Below, piece after piece: positions 25,901 through 32,773 of a DNA stretch of 32,774 nt. This stretch comes from an uncultured Oscillospiraceae bacterium (GTDB lineage Bacteria > Bacillota > Clostridia > Oscillospirales > Oscillospiraceae): positions 1 to 32,774 of the forward strand of contig CAKUIM010000025.1 in assembly GCA_934660965.1 (NCBI GenBank), given 5' to 3'. The notes below the pieces were generated by a model. That model searched no databases, was not told the origin of the DNA, and worked only from the letters and a program-made list of their open reading frames with translations. The translations under genes were made by a program, and so were the position numbers. Position 1 is the stretch's first letter, and the number at the start of each line of letters is the position of its first letter.

Positions 25901-28900
25901 TCTTGTACCCCGGATATCTTTCATTAAGGTGATTGTCTCCTCTTCTGTTGTATTCCATCTTGGAATCGTCGATCTCAAAGCGCCACTTCCCGTCCATGCC
26001 CTTGTGCCAGCCGGTGGCCTTGCGGATGCTCTCCATGTCGGCCCCGGCCTGCTCCATCTCCTGGGCTTCCCGCAGCGTCTGGAGGTTCGCGCCGTTGGCG
26101 TTGGCCCCGGCATAGCTGTGCTGCATCTCGCCCAGCCCCTGCTGCATGTCAAGCTCCGGGTCGTACATGTCGTTGAACGCCGCCTCTGCGTCCTCGTCGG
26201 AGATCTCCCCGTTCGCCATCTGCTGCTGGAGGGTTTCCAGATTCTGCGCCTGTGCGGCGGCCCTTTGCTGCATGTCGGTGGTGAAGCTGCTCTGCGTCTC
26301 CTGCAATGCGCTCTGGTAGTAGTTCCTCGCCTGCGCCAGGAACGCCCGCTCCTGCGCGCTGCTGCTGCCCAGCTTGGCCAGCAGCTTGTCGATGAACTGC
26401 AGAATCCGCTGCCCCAGCGTCCGGTTCTGCCGCACCACGGCGCGGATGCTCTGCTCGTCGGTCAGCAGATACTTTTCCACATACTCCGCCACGATCTCGG
26501 CGTCAATGGCCGCATTGTCCGTCAGGGTCTCGCCGTGTCTCGCGTACAGTTCCCCCTTTGCCTGCCGCATGGCCCGCAAGTCTCCGCCGGTCTGCTCAAT
26601 GCGGCGCAGCACCAGTTTCCGGAGGTCGCTGTAGCTCCCGCTCGCTTCAATGCTGTGGGTCAGCTCGTGGCTGATGATCTGTGCCGCCGGGCTCTGGCTT
26701 CGCGCGTTGATGTAGATTCTCCCGTCTGCCGGGCTGTAGTAGCCGTTGTGTATCCCTCCGGCTTCATCCGCGCCCTCGCTGAAGAATACCACCTCACGCC
26801 CCACAATGTCCCCGATGCGCCGCACCTTGGCAATGGTGTCCTCGTCCACGCCTGCAAGGATGCCGGTGCGCTCCGTCTCCGTTTTGGCCCGGGCCGCCTG
26901 CTGCCGTCTCTCCGTCTGCTCCGCCGTAGGCAGCATGCCCGGCACATCATTCTCCCACTGCTGCGTATCCTGCCGCCTCTGCACGTCTGTGTTCGGTCTT
27001 TCCTGTGCTTCGCTCTGCTCCGCTGTCGGCAGCATGATGCCGCTTGCTTCCTCCGCCGTTGGCAGCACAATGCCCCCGGCGTTTTCCTTCGGCTCCTGCG
27101 CAGTCTCCGCCTGCCCTGCGGTCTGTTCTGTGCCCTCCAGCACTCCGCCGGTCTCCGCAAACAGCCTGCCGATCTCTGCGTCTGTCAGCTTCTTCCCCTT
27201 CTCCAGCTTGGCCTTCAATTCCTGCCCCAGCTTGTACGCCTCGCTGTTCTGGTCAAGGGTCTCCGCCGTCTCGATGATGCTGTTCACCATCTCGCTGCCC
27301 ATCTTGCGCAGCGTGCGCCCGGTTCGCTGATATTCGGCGCTTTGCCGCGCCGTCCCGATTCCCACGCCTGCCGTGGCCATGGTGCCGCCGGACAGTGCGC
27401 CGCCCAAAAAGTCCAGTCCCATCTCCGCCGCCTGCTGCGCCGCCGCAAGGCCGAAGGCTTCGCCCTCTGTTTTGCCCTCCGCCATGTATGCGTCAATGGC
27501 CTGCCGCCATTCGCTCTTGTCCTTGGCGATGAGGATGTCCGCAAACAGGTTGATGAAATCGCTGCCCACTTCCTCCGCGCCTTCTGTAAAGACGTTTTTC
27601 AGGATATACTTGATGGCTCCATCTTCCCATTTCCCTTCCAGCAGCGCCTCAATGCTGAACTTCTCCGTGAATACCTCCGCCGCGCCCGCAATGGTGCCCA
27701 GCGCGAACGCCTGGTCATCCGTCAGCCCCCGGTCTTTCGCCTCGATGGTAGCGTCTGCCGCCGCGCCGGTGCCCATAATGGCAAGGGACAATCCCTCGCT
27801 GATCGTACCGCCGCCGCTGAATCCGCCGGTAATCGCGGAGTTGAGCAGGAAGTCGCCCATGCTCATCCCGGTCTGGTAAAGGAAGCTCCCTACCGGCCCC
27901 CATTTCCCGCTGCGCTCAATGGTCTCCGCCACCTGCCCGCGGATTGCGTTGTTGGCGTAGGAAAATCGGTTATATGCCGCGTTCTGGTCGATGGCCCCGT
28001 CCCCGATATAGTCCACCGCCTGCCCGATGTAGCTTAGCCCTTTCATCGGCGATGTCAGCACGCTGAACACGCTGCTGCCCACCGGCGATGCCTTGGCATA
28101 TTCCCTCCAGCGCGCTTCCTCTTCCTGCCTCTGCCGGTAGTTCAGATCCCCAGACAGGTAGTCGTAGTAGGCATGCGCCGCATCCCTGCCCTGCGAGGCG
28201 TACAGGTAATTGAAAATGGCCTTTTCTTCGTCGGTCATCTGCTGCGATTCGGTTTTGTTCTGCGTTGTCCCCAAAAACAGCGCCGCCAGTGGGTTGTCAT
28301 GATTGCTCGCCCGGTTCCTGATGTACGCACCCGCCTCGCTGTTCCCGTTGATATACTCATACAGAGGGTCGTCCCATCCGCTTGCATCGTCGCTGTAGTT
28401 GCCAAGCAGGATGTCGGTGTTGGAACGCTTCTTTCCATTGGCCGTGCTTTTATACTGGCTCTTCTCCTCAAAGTCTGCGGCGTCAGCCAGGTCAGCATAC
28501 CGGTAGTACTCCGCCCAGCCCAGCTCCTCCTGGGCAATCGCCCTGGCGCTCTCCGCCTCCGCGATCTGGCTGTCCATGGCCTTGGCCTGCGCCTGCAGCT
28601 CCTGCGCCCGCCGTCTCCACTCCTGCGCCTCCGGCCTTCCGTTTCCGGAGGCGTCTGCCTGCTCCATCAGGCCCTGCGCCTGCCGCCGGAGCTCCTCCTG
28701 CTGCGCTTTCAGCGTCTCCGCCACCCGGATGTCCCCTTCAATGGCCGCCTTGTCAGTGCGGATCCGGCTGCGCCAGTCCTGGAGCTTCTCCTGCTCCCCG
28801 GTCAGGTAGCTGTTGTACTCCTCCAGGGCCGCGGTGTACGACTCATAATCCTTCGCGTACTCGTCATAAAGGCGCTTTTCTTCCCTGGCCTCCCGCTCGT

Positions 28901-29465
28901 AGCGCTCTGCGGCCTCCTTGTACCGGTCAATCTCCGTCTGATACAGCGCCCGGTTGAAGGTGGACGGGCTGCTCTCATAGCTCTTCTGCAGGGCCGGGAT
29001 GGTCTGCTCGAACCGTCCGAGCTCCGCCTCCGTCCCCGCCCGCCGCTCCTGGGCCTGCTGATAGGCCGCCATCGTCTCCCGGGTCTTGCTCTCATATCCG
29101 GTGTAGGTGTCCTGCAGGCGCTGGGCGGCGCTGCCGATCTCCGGCTTTGTGTAGTATTTCCCGTCCGCGGTGGCCCCCACCAGATAGTTCTGGTAGGTGC
29201 CGTATTTCTCCCGCAGGTCTGCCGCCGCCGCGAACTCCCCCTGCGATACCTTCCCGGACGCGCCAGCCCGTGCGGCATAGCTCTGCCGCACGCTGCTGTC
29301 ATACGCCCCCCTGGTCTTTCCGCTGCGCTCAAAGGCGGTGTTTTTCCCGGTGCTGACTGCCTTCGCGTCCAGCTCCCGGGCGCTCTTCCTGGCCTTGTCC
29401 CAGTCGATCCGGCGCCCGTCCAGCTCTCTGGCGCTCGCCTTCGCCTTTTCCCAGTTGATAGCCAT
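19962..29465 (-). CDS. Giant 3167-residue phage polyvalent protein (two zincin motifs, PBECR-like nuclease candidate, LPD regions, EF-hand)
   Basis: One uninterrupted gene; ATG 29465 with GGAGG 7 bases upstream. Domains in order: basic N-terminus with a duplicated WEKAKASARELD / WDKARKSARELD; long coiled coil (about 95-310); Gly/Ala-rich hydrophobic region (about 460-705); LPTAE motifs at 801, 812, 845; zincin 1 with HELTH (933-937) and Glu990/Glu994 as possible third ligand; LPD23-like zincin 2 with HEIQH (1295-1299) and GEIEA (Glu1423/1425); candidate PBECR-type RNase fold (about 1485-1655, DHPEMTI at His1518); a fourth LPTAE at 1707; long helical LPD-like part with YRSGYFPHF; hydrophobic LPD38-like part (about 2385-2610); EF-hand loop Asp3088-Glu3099. 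Polyvalent proteins are thought to enter the host with phage DNA and act against host or rivals. It follows the ejection-protein gene. Domain names are from memory of motifs, not from a search. Confidence 0.85.
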   Translation of the reverse strand: MAINWEKAKASARELDGRRIDWDKARKSARELDAKAVSTGKNTAFERSGKTRGAYDSSVRQSYAARAGASGKVSQGEFAAAADLREKYGTYQNYLVGATADGKYYTKPEIGSAAQRLQDTYTGYESKTRETMAAYQQAQERRAGTEAELGRFEQTIPALQKSYESSPSTFNRALYQTEIDRYKEAAERYEREAREEKRLYDEYAKDYESYTAALEEYNSYLTGEQEKLQDWRSRIRTDKAAIEGDIRVAETLKAQQEELRRQAQGLMEQADASGNGRPEAQEWRRRAQELQAQAKAMDSQIAEAESARAIAQEELGWAEYYRYADLADAADFEEKSQYKSTANGKKRSNTDILLGNYSDDASGWDDPLYEYINGNSEAGAYIRNRASNHDNPLAALFLGTTQNKTESQQMTDEEKAIFNYLYASQGRDAAHAYYDYLSGDLNYRQRQEEEARWREYAKASPVGSSVFSVLTSPMKGLSYIGQAVDYIGDGAIDQNAAYNRFSYANNAIRGQVAETIERSGKWGPVGSFLYQTGMSMGDFLLNSAITGGFSGGGTISEGLSLAIMGTGAAADATIEAKDRGLTDDQAFALGTIAGAAEVFTEKFSIEALLEGKWEDGAIKYILKNVFTEGAEEVGSDFINLFADILIAKDKSEWRQAIDAYMAEGKTEGEAFGLAAAQQAAEMGLDFLGGALSGGTMATAGVGIGTARQSAEYQRTGRTLRKMGSEMVNSIIETAETLDQNSEAYKLGQELKAKLEKGKKLTDAEIGRLFAETGGVLEGTEQTAGQAETAQEPKENAGGIVLPTAEEASGIMLPTAEQSEAQERPNTDVQRRQDTQQWENDVPGMLPTAEQTERRQQAARAKTETERTGILAGVDEDTIAKVRRIGDIVGREVVFFSEGADEAGGIHNGYYSPADGRIYINARSQSPAAQIISHELTHSIEASGSYSDLRKLVLRRIEQTGGDLRAMRQAKGELYARHGETLTDNAAIDAEIVAEYVEKYLLTDEQSIRAVVRQNRTLGQRILQFIDKLLAKLGSSSAQERAFLAQARNYYQSALQETQSSFTTDMQQRAAAQAQNLETLQQQMANGEISDEDAEAAFNDMYDPELDMQQGLGEMQHSYAGANANGANLQTLREAQEMEQAGADMESIRKATGWHKGMDGKWRFEIDDSKMEYNRRGDNHLNERYPGYKRYRELLEKANSEALGLTTGGMTSEEREEFEKLKNIWGTTVKNGETEGWQLEDYLYHDELFRNYPQLRKTRLEFRNLDRGTKGRYNRETDTITVSNELRNAPESTLVHEIQHVIQRYEGFSGGASPEYWARREYESGDLVSERLQHEYDRTLNGLPRTEQNKYIRYTELDRELERLFLSDENSEDGKRYAKLEAEQDALYEELYPNQWFRDLLDLGRRMTDTQGEYRRMYQNTAGEIEARDASARRTLTAEQRRETSPAYGSEDTVFADGGESYSIDPYFSENIREWYDEGQSSGERFTLGSTGDVLQGLGAIESDIYMNGDKISRILRDHPEMTINEIGKIPELLDDPVLILKSKGRGANKANSRVVLYGTMKAQNGEPVMAVLDLRPSENGFVLDDMQKVNSAYTKKNPANFVAGSDVLYVDKKRTAPLLRRFGLTIASRELLRDGSIGSISYEDGTVKLDGVPFSDIMGDTSAQTEEDSVPQAQLKTYAEVEAEREKANAQDIRYSVTEDEAQAAELPTAEEEEKKDSIRTTLPKKAQDYLKRAERSLVGRVGRALGVPRFAQREYLQEIAQRISEEYLATGRVSEETTAELFERAYSEGIVADDEFYRQYKDIKDQLRTQAVTISEEEKQDIANFDNFRKSAAGNLRIVNEGGTPVEVAYEEMRSMAPELFPYNLTQPADQLMRMFEVARGIEKAEKSLKEYYGPDAEEFKRWAKNDFDSAIGDTIGDLRTVKRYADERTAKAAKAEGVPVTTEQAEEAYKQLKKARWESEKAKAKNLLTDHDNVQLGRLLKGEIELKHLNPKTDNVKGITAVYEATMEYERLVKLLTEYKKSQRAKLRETADQFLETANDWKDKRAGILYSRETMERNILDIVKDKKLAQSIIAEYFTPVHEAQAQSTRLKNKMRERVQGLNLSTKETRAMQKAGQISEAHAVQLLGEAMDNIRVLENSRGRMAERDGKTLSDWRGIVREMWEQNPQLDKAKIEHAVEEFRRIYDELFQKMNEVRVRNGYEPVNYRSGYFPHFQPGDGDGIMGLFGKALGIDTQVTALPTTINGLTHAFRPGIQWFGNAQQRLGFETAYDAVEGFDRYIEGVADVIYQTDNIQKLRALATQARYRTGDEGLKKQADAVYADTRLTEEEKRSKIDSIYEGGRFALSNFVVELEEYTNLLANKKSRADRNMEQALGRNMYNLVKGLESRVAANMVAINPASWLTNFIPLTQGGAMLDRGELLRGMWQTLRSFKESDGIVDASAFLTNRKGSDPLVRTWVQKASATMSSPMEYIDQFTAGSLVRARYNQNLKRGMSEAAAMTEADNWTAGVMADRSKGSTPTLFNRNNPLTKVFTQFQLEVNNQLSYLFKDMPRAYKEKGLAALAAALFKFFLGAWLFDEVYEYFIGRRPALDPIGILNDTVGDITGYELPNLVELGVGAVTGDMPSFQTEKQNAYDTVTGVLGDAAEELPFIGGVLGGGRVPISSALPDWDNLLKTVTSDTWSTKKKLATAGRELMNPLTYLALPFGGGQLKKIYQGLSATIRGGSYSVDAEGNDLLQYPVYNDNAWQAALNAGQAMLFGKTSLKTGREWAENGFGSMGAKETAAYQGMTEAGVPQEDAYNLLQELRGTKKTETESKAEAERRVLQAADISGDGKSVVYYGLMATDKERELMDALADSEADMGAVTQVLLDVKNAGSLKGAAASNTKRTALAESPLTDSEKREMYRYLFGEKQDDGSYATSRDDDIMAFQQAGLDFDAFLNVQNEYTTINEKYSKASEKTVEFSRWVNRQNLTAEQADTVRSCFKYYSQIPAEAARYDSFIAAGLDDDAAYELTNSLNALKPEEGKETVSSVQKWRAALDAAGKNGDRRAALKSVMTDNERARYEIADSFGVEPEAWVRLKEILPKYDADGNGSYKNAEVEAAIDGMTGSGALLAPWDVEAGNHDLYLTKDEKAVLWQLYTGSKSASGNPYSVSTGWKVLEAKGTGK

Positions 29466-29478
29466 TTCCTAACCTCCG

Positions 29479-30849
29479 TCAGTAGGATATTCCGTACTGC
29501 TTGAGCAGCTCCTCCGCCTGGGCCTGGGTGATCTTCCCCTCCGACACCGCGTCCCTGATGATCTCCACCTTGCCGTCCACCGTGCGCTGCATTCCCACGG
29601 TCTGCCGGAAGCCCTTGTACTGCCCGTCCGTGAAGAGCTTCCCGGTGTCTCCGAACCGGTATGCCCCGGTCGTCTCGTAGAACGGGGACGAATATGCCCC
29701 CGCGTCCCCGGCCTTCTTGAAGCCGGCTGCCCGAAGGGCCTCCTCGCTCACGCCGTAGCGCACATAGCTCTCCCAGGTCGCGTCGTCAATGACTCCGCTT
29801 GGGAACATCCCGCTGATGGCCGCGATGTCGCTGTCGCTCAGGGTCATGCCGGCGCCGTTTGTGTTGCTGCCCGCCGCGGCGTCGCTCCCGCCGCCGGTGC
29901 GGCCCGTGCCCGTGCTCACCGCCGGGCTGATGCCCAGCTCCCGCAGCCCGGAGTAGTCCCCGTACTGTGCCGCCAGCTGCGCCAGCTGGAGCTGCCGCTC
30001 ATAATCCACCGGGACATTGGAGGTATCCACGCCCATCTTCTGCAGGAAGGAATAGTCCCCCACGTCCGCCGCCGTCAGCGCCCGGTTGAGCTCCTCGCTG
30101 CGTCTGGCCGTCTGGTTGTTCACCTCGTCCAGGAACTGGCCGTAGCTGAAGCTCCGGTCTGCGTTGTACTGGTTGAGGGCGTTGAGGTACTTCTCATAGT
30201 CGCTCTGCTCCGCCCCCTGCACCGCGCCCAGGTCGGAGAGCTGCATGTTGTAGTCGTTCATGTACTTGTTGTAGGCCAGCTGATAGAGCTCCGGGATCTT
30301 GTCCGTCATCTGGCTTGCGTAGTAGTCCCCCGCCTGGCTGGCCGCCGTCACCGCGTAGCTCGACGGGATGCCCCCGCTTGCCGCGGCCGCCGCCCCCAGC
30401 GCGTCCTGGGTGGCCCTCTGCCCCTCCCGGGTGTACTGCTTTCGGTACTGGCTGTAGAGCTGGTCCGTCTCCGGGTCATAGCTGAACTCCTTCCGGTTGA
30501 TGAGCTGCCCCAGCAGATCCTGAATGGTGCTGTCATACCGGTTCTGATAGGCCGGCGCCGCCGCGCTCTGGAAGTCCCGGGGGGAGAGCGGGTCAAGGTA
30601 ATACTGGCTGCCCTGCGTGCCGCCGGTGTACCCGCCGTAGCTGCTGCGGATTCCCTCCGCCCCCATATTCGCCAGGGCCCGCGCCTCGTCCGTTGCGGCG
30701 TTGGCGTAGTCCTGCTTGTACTTGAGGATGCTCATGCCCGCGTCCGGGTTCTGCTGGGCCAGGCGCAGGTCTGCGTCGGAAAACTGCCCGCCCAGGCCGC
30801 TGCTCTGCATGGCCCTCTGAAAATCGTCGTAGGTGTATCTGTTTGCCAT
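29479..30849 (-). CDS. Predicted internal/ejection-type virion protein
   Basis: A 456-residue protein rich in Tyr, Gln, Ala and Ser, a type common in Clostridia phages between tail genes and polyvalent genes. The centre (about 90-260) is helical, with EFSYDPETDQLYSQYRKQYTREGQRATQDALGA-like content and many small residues. A Gly/Ser/Thr linker (about 310-335) leads to a C-terminal part with repeated short helices ending EELLKQYGISY. There is no enzyme motif. Composition and position between the tail protein and the giant protein resemble DNA-ejection proteins of podoviruses (such as the P22 gp7/gp16/gp20 group), but that is inferred. AAGGAG lies 7 bases before the ATG at 30849. It ends 13 bases before the giant gene starts. 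Confidence 0.65.
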   Translation of the reverse strand: MANRYTYDDFQRAMQSSGLGGQFSDADLRLAQQNPDAGMSILKYKQDYANAATDEARALANMGAEGIRSSYGGYTGGTQGSQYYLDPLSPRDFQSAAAPAYQNRYDSTIQDLLGQLINRKEFSYDPETDQLYSQYRKQYTREGQRATQDALGAAAAASGGIPSSYAVTAASQAGDYYASQMTDKIPELYQLAYNKYMNDYNMQLSDLGAVQGAEQSDYEKYLNALNQYNADRSFSYGQFLDEVNNQTARRSEELNRALTAADVGDYSFLQKMGVDTSNVPVDYERQLQLAQLAAQYGDYSGLRELGISPAVSTGTGRTGGGSDAAAGSNTNGAGMTLSDSDIAAISGMFPSGVIDDATWESYVRYGVSEEALRAAGFKKAGDAGAYSSPFYETTGAYRFGDTGKLFTDGQYKGFRQTVGMQRTVDGKVEIIRDAVSEGKITQAQAEELLKQYGISY

Positions 30850-30885
30850 AGTCTCTCCTTCCCCATATCAAACGATGGTACGCTT

Positions 30886-31075
30886 CAAGGCTCCCTCTGA
30901 CGAGGCCGGCGCCCTTCAAGGCTCCCTCTGACGAGGGAGCTGCCAAGCGAAGCGAGGCTGAGGGAGAGAGCCCTTCCCCCCCTCCAAAGCCTCCCTCTGA
31001 CGATGGCGGCGCCCTTCAAGCCTCCCTCTGACGAGGGAGGTGTCAGCGAAGCTGACGGAGGGAGAGAGCCCTTCT
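30886..31075. repeat. Cluster of four copies (two full, two truncated) of a CTCCCTCTGACGAGGGAG palindromic repeat
   Basis: Full copies at 30917-30975 and 31017-31075, truncated copies at 30886-30905 and 30985-31002. Each full copy folds as CTCCCTC-TGAC-GAGGGAG followed by a second small hairpin (GTCAGC-GAA-GCTGAC in the right copy) and a closing GGAGGGAG. Each truncated copy is joined to its full copy by CGGCGCCCTTCAAG, so the whole is a duplicated truncated-plus-full unit. Elements of this look are scattered in Oscillospiraceae genomes between genes. The array fills the 227-base gap between two phage virion genes. Confidence 0.85.
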
Positions 31076-31076
31076 C

Positions 31077-32684
31077 TTATAGCTCGCTGCCGTTGTAGAC
31101 CTCCCGCACCAGCGAATATAATTTGAATCCGCCTGTCCCGGTCATCCGGATGCGGAAGTGGTCGCACCGCCGCGGGATGATGGGCAGGTAATAGCTGCGC
31201 TTTACCGACGGCGGCAGGGTCTTCACCGTGCGCCACACGCCGTCGCTGTCAAACTGCATGTCGATCTGCACGCTTGCCCCCTCGTCCAGCTCCAGCCGCA
31301 GCAGCAGCTTCCCGATGCCCTTCTTCTCCGGCGTCGCCGTGGAGGAGGACGAATAGGTGGTGTACTCGTAGAAGTCCGCCCACTCTGCCCTCCAGGCCAC
31401 CTGTCCTTCCCGCACCGCGCCCGCCGGCGCGCTCCTGGCGTTTCCGTCCGCCCACAGCGCCCCCGCCGCGGTCAGGCAGTAGAGGGCCCCGTTCCAGCCC
31501 CAGCCCACCGCCTTGGTGGCGTCCTCCCGGTGCCACAGGCTGGTGCGGGTGTCGAACACGAACAGGTGATATGCCCCCGCCGCGTCTTCCATGGAGACGC
31601 AGTATTTCGTCCCGTCGCTGCCCGAAACGGCGTTTTGGAAGCGCTGCGTGCCGAAGGCCGCCGCCACGCTCTGGGGGATTCCCCCGCTCCACGCCGTGAT
31701 GCCCGTCCGGCTCAGGTAGAACAGCGTCTCCCCGGCGATGGCAAGGCTCCCGTCCGACCCCTTCTCTACCCCCATGCTGGCGCTGCCCATCACCTGGAAG
31801 TTGGACGGCTTGTCCCCGTACACCTTGTAGATGTGCTCCTCCTTGAAGAAGCAGGGATACCCCAGGTAGCTGCAGCAGGCGGTGAAGTCTCCCGCGCTGC
31901 CTACATTCACGCTGTAGCTGTCCGTAGCCACGCCGTCGAACACGTTCCAGTTGAAGATGTCCCCCAGCTTGCTGGCGTAGATGGTGTCTCCCCTGCAGCC
32001 CCACAGCCGGTTCTCGTTCTCGCAGATATAGTCCATGTCCGGCACCGTGCGGCTGATCTGCAGGGTCTCCGTGTCCCCGCCCTCCGCCGCCGTGAAGGTG
32101 TTCTCATAGAAGCGCAGGTTGTCTCCGTCGATCTCCCGGATGACGGCGGTCTTGTTGTTCTCCGGATGGGCCGCCGCGCCGGTGATCGTCACCGCGTCCC
32201 CCGCGCGGAACTTCGCCCCTGCCCCCGCGGCGGTGATGGTGTTGCCCTTGGCCGCCTCCCCCCCGTAGGTGCCGTCCTGAATCTTCGCGCTGCCGCTCCA
32301 GCTGCTCTCCAGGGCGCCGAAGTCCCCTGTCAGGCGGTTGTAGTATTTCTTGTCCGGCAATATGACGATGTACGCCCCCAGGCTCGCAAACCGCTTGCGG
32401 CTGTCCGTCACCGTGCCTTTGAGCACGCCGTCGGCGTAAAAGCCCGTGCCGTCCGCCCAGTACAGCCCGTCGTGGGCATACAGGCCGTTTGGCTTGGTGA
32501 GCGTCCTGCAGCTCCACCGCCGCGAGCGCGTCCCCAGCACCGGGTAGAAGTCCCCCGTCAGGTTCTCCATGTCCCAGATGTCCCCGTTGCTCGCCGCCAC
32601 GGTGTGGTCGTAGCCTCCGAACTTCACCTGCTTGCGCTTGCTGATCCCGTCCGCGTTCACCATGCTTGGCAGCCCGATACTCAT
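31077..32684 (-). CDS. Podovirus-like tail stabilisation/hub protein
   Basis: A 535-residue, strand-rich protein with beta-propeller-like repeats (GLYAHDGLYWADGTGFY, NENRLWGCRGDTIYASKLGDIFNW, LFVFDTRTSLWHRED, ALYCLTAAGALWADG). The N-terminus MSIGLPSMVNADGISK and the DMENLTGDFYPVLGTRSRR stretch are typical of phage stabilisation/tail-tube proteins of the P22 gp10 kind, which join portal to tail and stop DNA leaking out. The ATG at 32684 overlaps the stop of the upstream gene by four bases (ATGA). GAGGAG lies 8 bases before it. If correct, the prophage has a short-tailed (podovirus) virion; a siphovirus minor tail role cannot be excluded. Confidence 0.7.
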   Translation of the reverse strand: MSIGLPSMVNADGISKRKQVKFGGYDHTVAASNGDIWDMENLTGDFYPVLGTRSRRWSCRTLTKPNGLYAHDGLYWADGTGFYADGVLKGTVTDSRKRFASLGAYIVILPDKKYYNRLTGDFGALESSWSGSAKIQDGTYGGEAAKGNTITAAGAGAKFRAGDAVTITGAAAHPENNKTAVIREIDGDNLRFYENTFTAAEGGDTETLQISRTVPDMDYICENENRLWGCRGDTIYASKLGDIFNWNVFDGVATDSYSVNVGSAGDFTACCSYLGYPCFFKEEHIYKVYGDKPSNFQVMGSASMGVEKGSDGSLAIAGETLFYLSRTGITAWSGGIPQSVAAAFGTQRFQNAVSGSDGTKYCVSMEDAAGAYHLFVFDTRTSLWHREDATKAVGWGWNGALYCLTAAGALWADGNARSAPAGAVREGQVAWRAEWADFYEYTTYSSSSTATPEKKGIGKLLLRLELDEGASVQIDMQFDSDGVWRTVKTLPPSVKRSYYLPIIPRRCDHFRIRMTGTGGFKLYSLVREVYNGSEL

Positions 32685-32773
32685 TCCTTCTTCTCCTCTT
32701 CCGCCATCTGGTACGCCCGGCGCAGGGCCCCCCGGGCCGCCGCCATCACGTCCACCGCGTCCCCCTGCACCGG
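32681..32773 (-). CDS. 3' end of an unidentified phage gene (cut by window)
   Basis: The last 30 codons of a frame that enters from the right edge and stops at TGA 32683-32681, overlapping the ATG of the tail gene (ATGA). The visible end is a charged helix (MAAARGALRRAYQMAEEEKKE). Coupled overlap and shared strand mark it as part of the virion operon. Too little is visible to identify it. Confidence 0.6.
   Translation of the reverse strand, partial: PVQGDAVDVMAAARGALRRAYQMAEEEKKE

Noticed and set aside
24345..27065. LPTAE motifs as sortase signals
   Set aside because: Sortase signals are LPxTG-like, at the C-terminus, and followed by a membrane segment and basic tail. These motifs are internal and lack all of that.
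25929..28037. 702-codon open frame on the plus strand inside the giant gene
   Set aside because: Antisense shadow; it has no ribosome site, no motif, and the minus strand encodes the HELTH domain there.
30886..31075. CRISPR array
   Set aside because: Repeats are palindromic elements of unequal length, two of them truncated, with no regular unique spacers.
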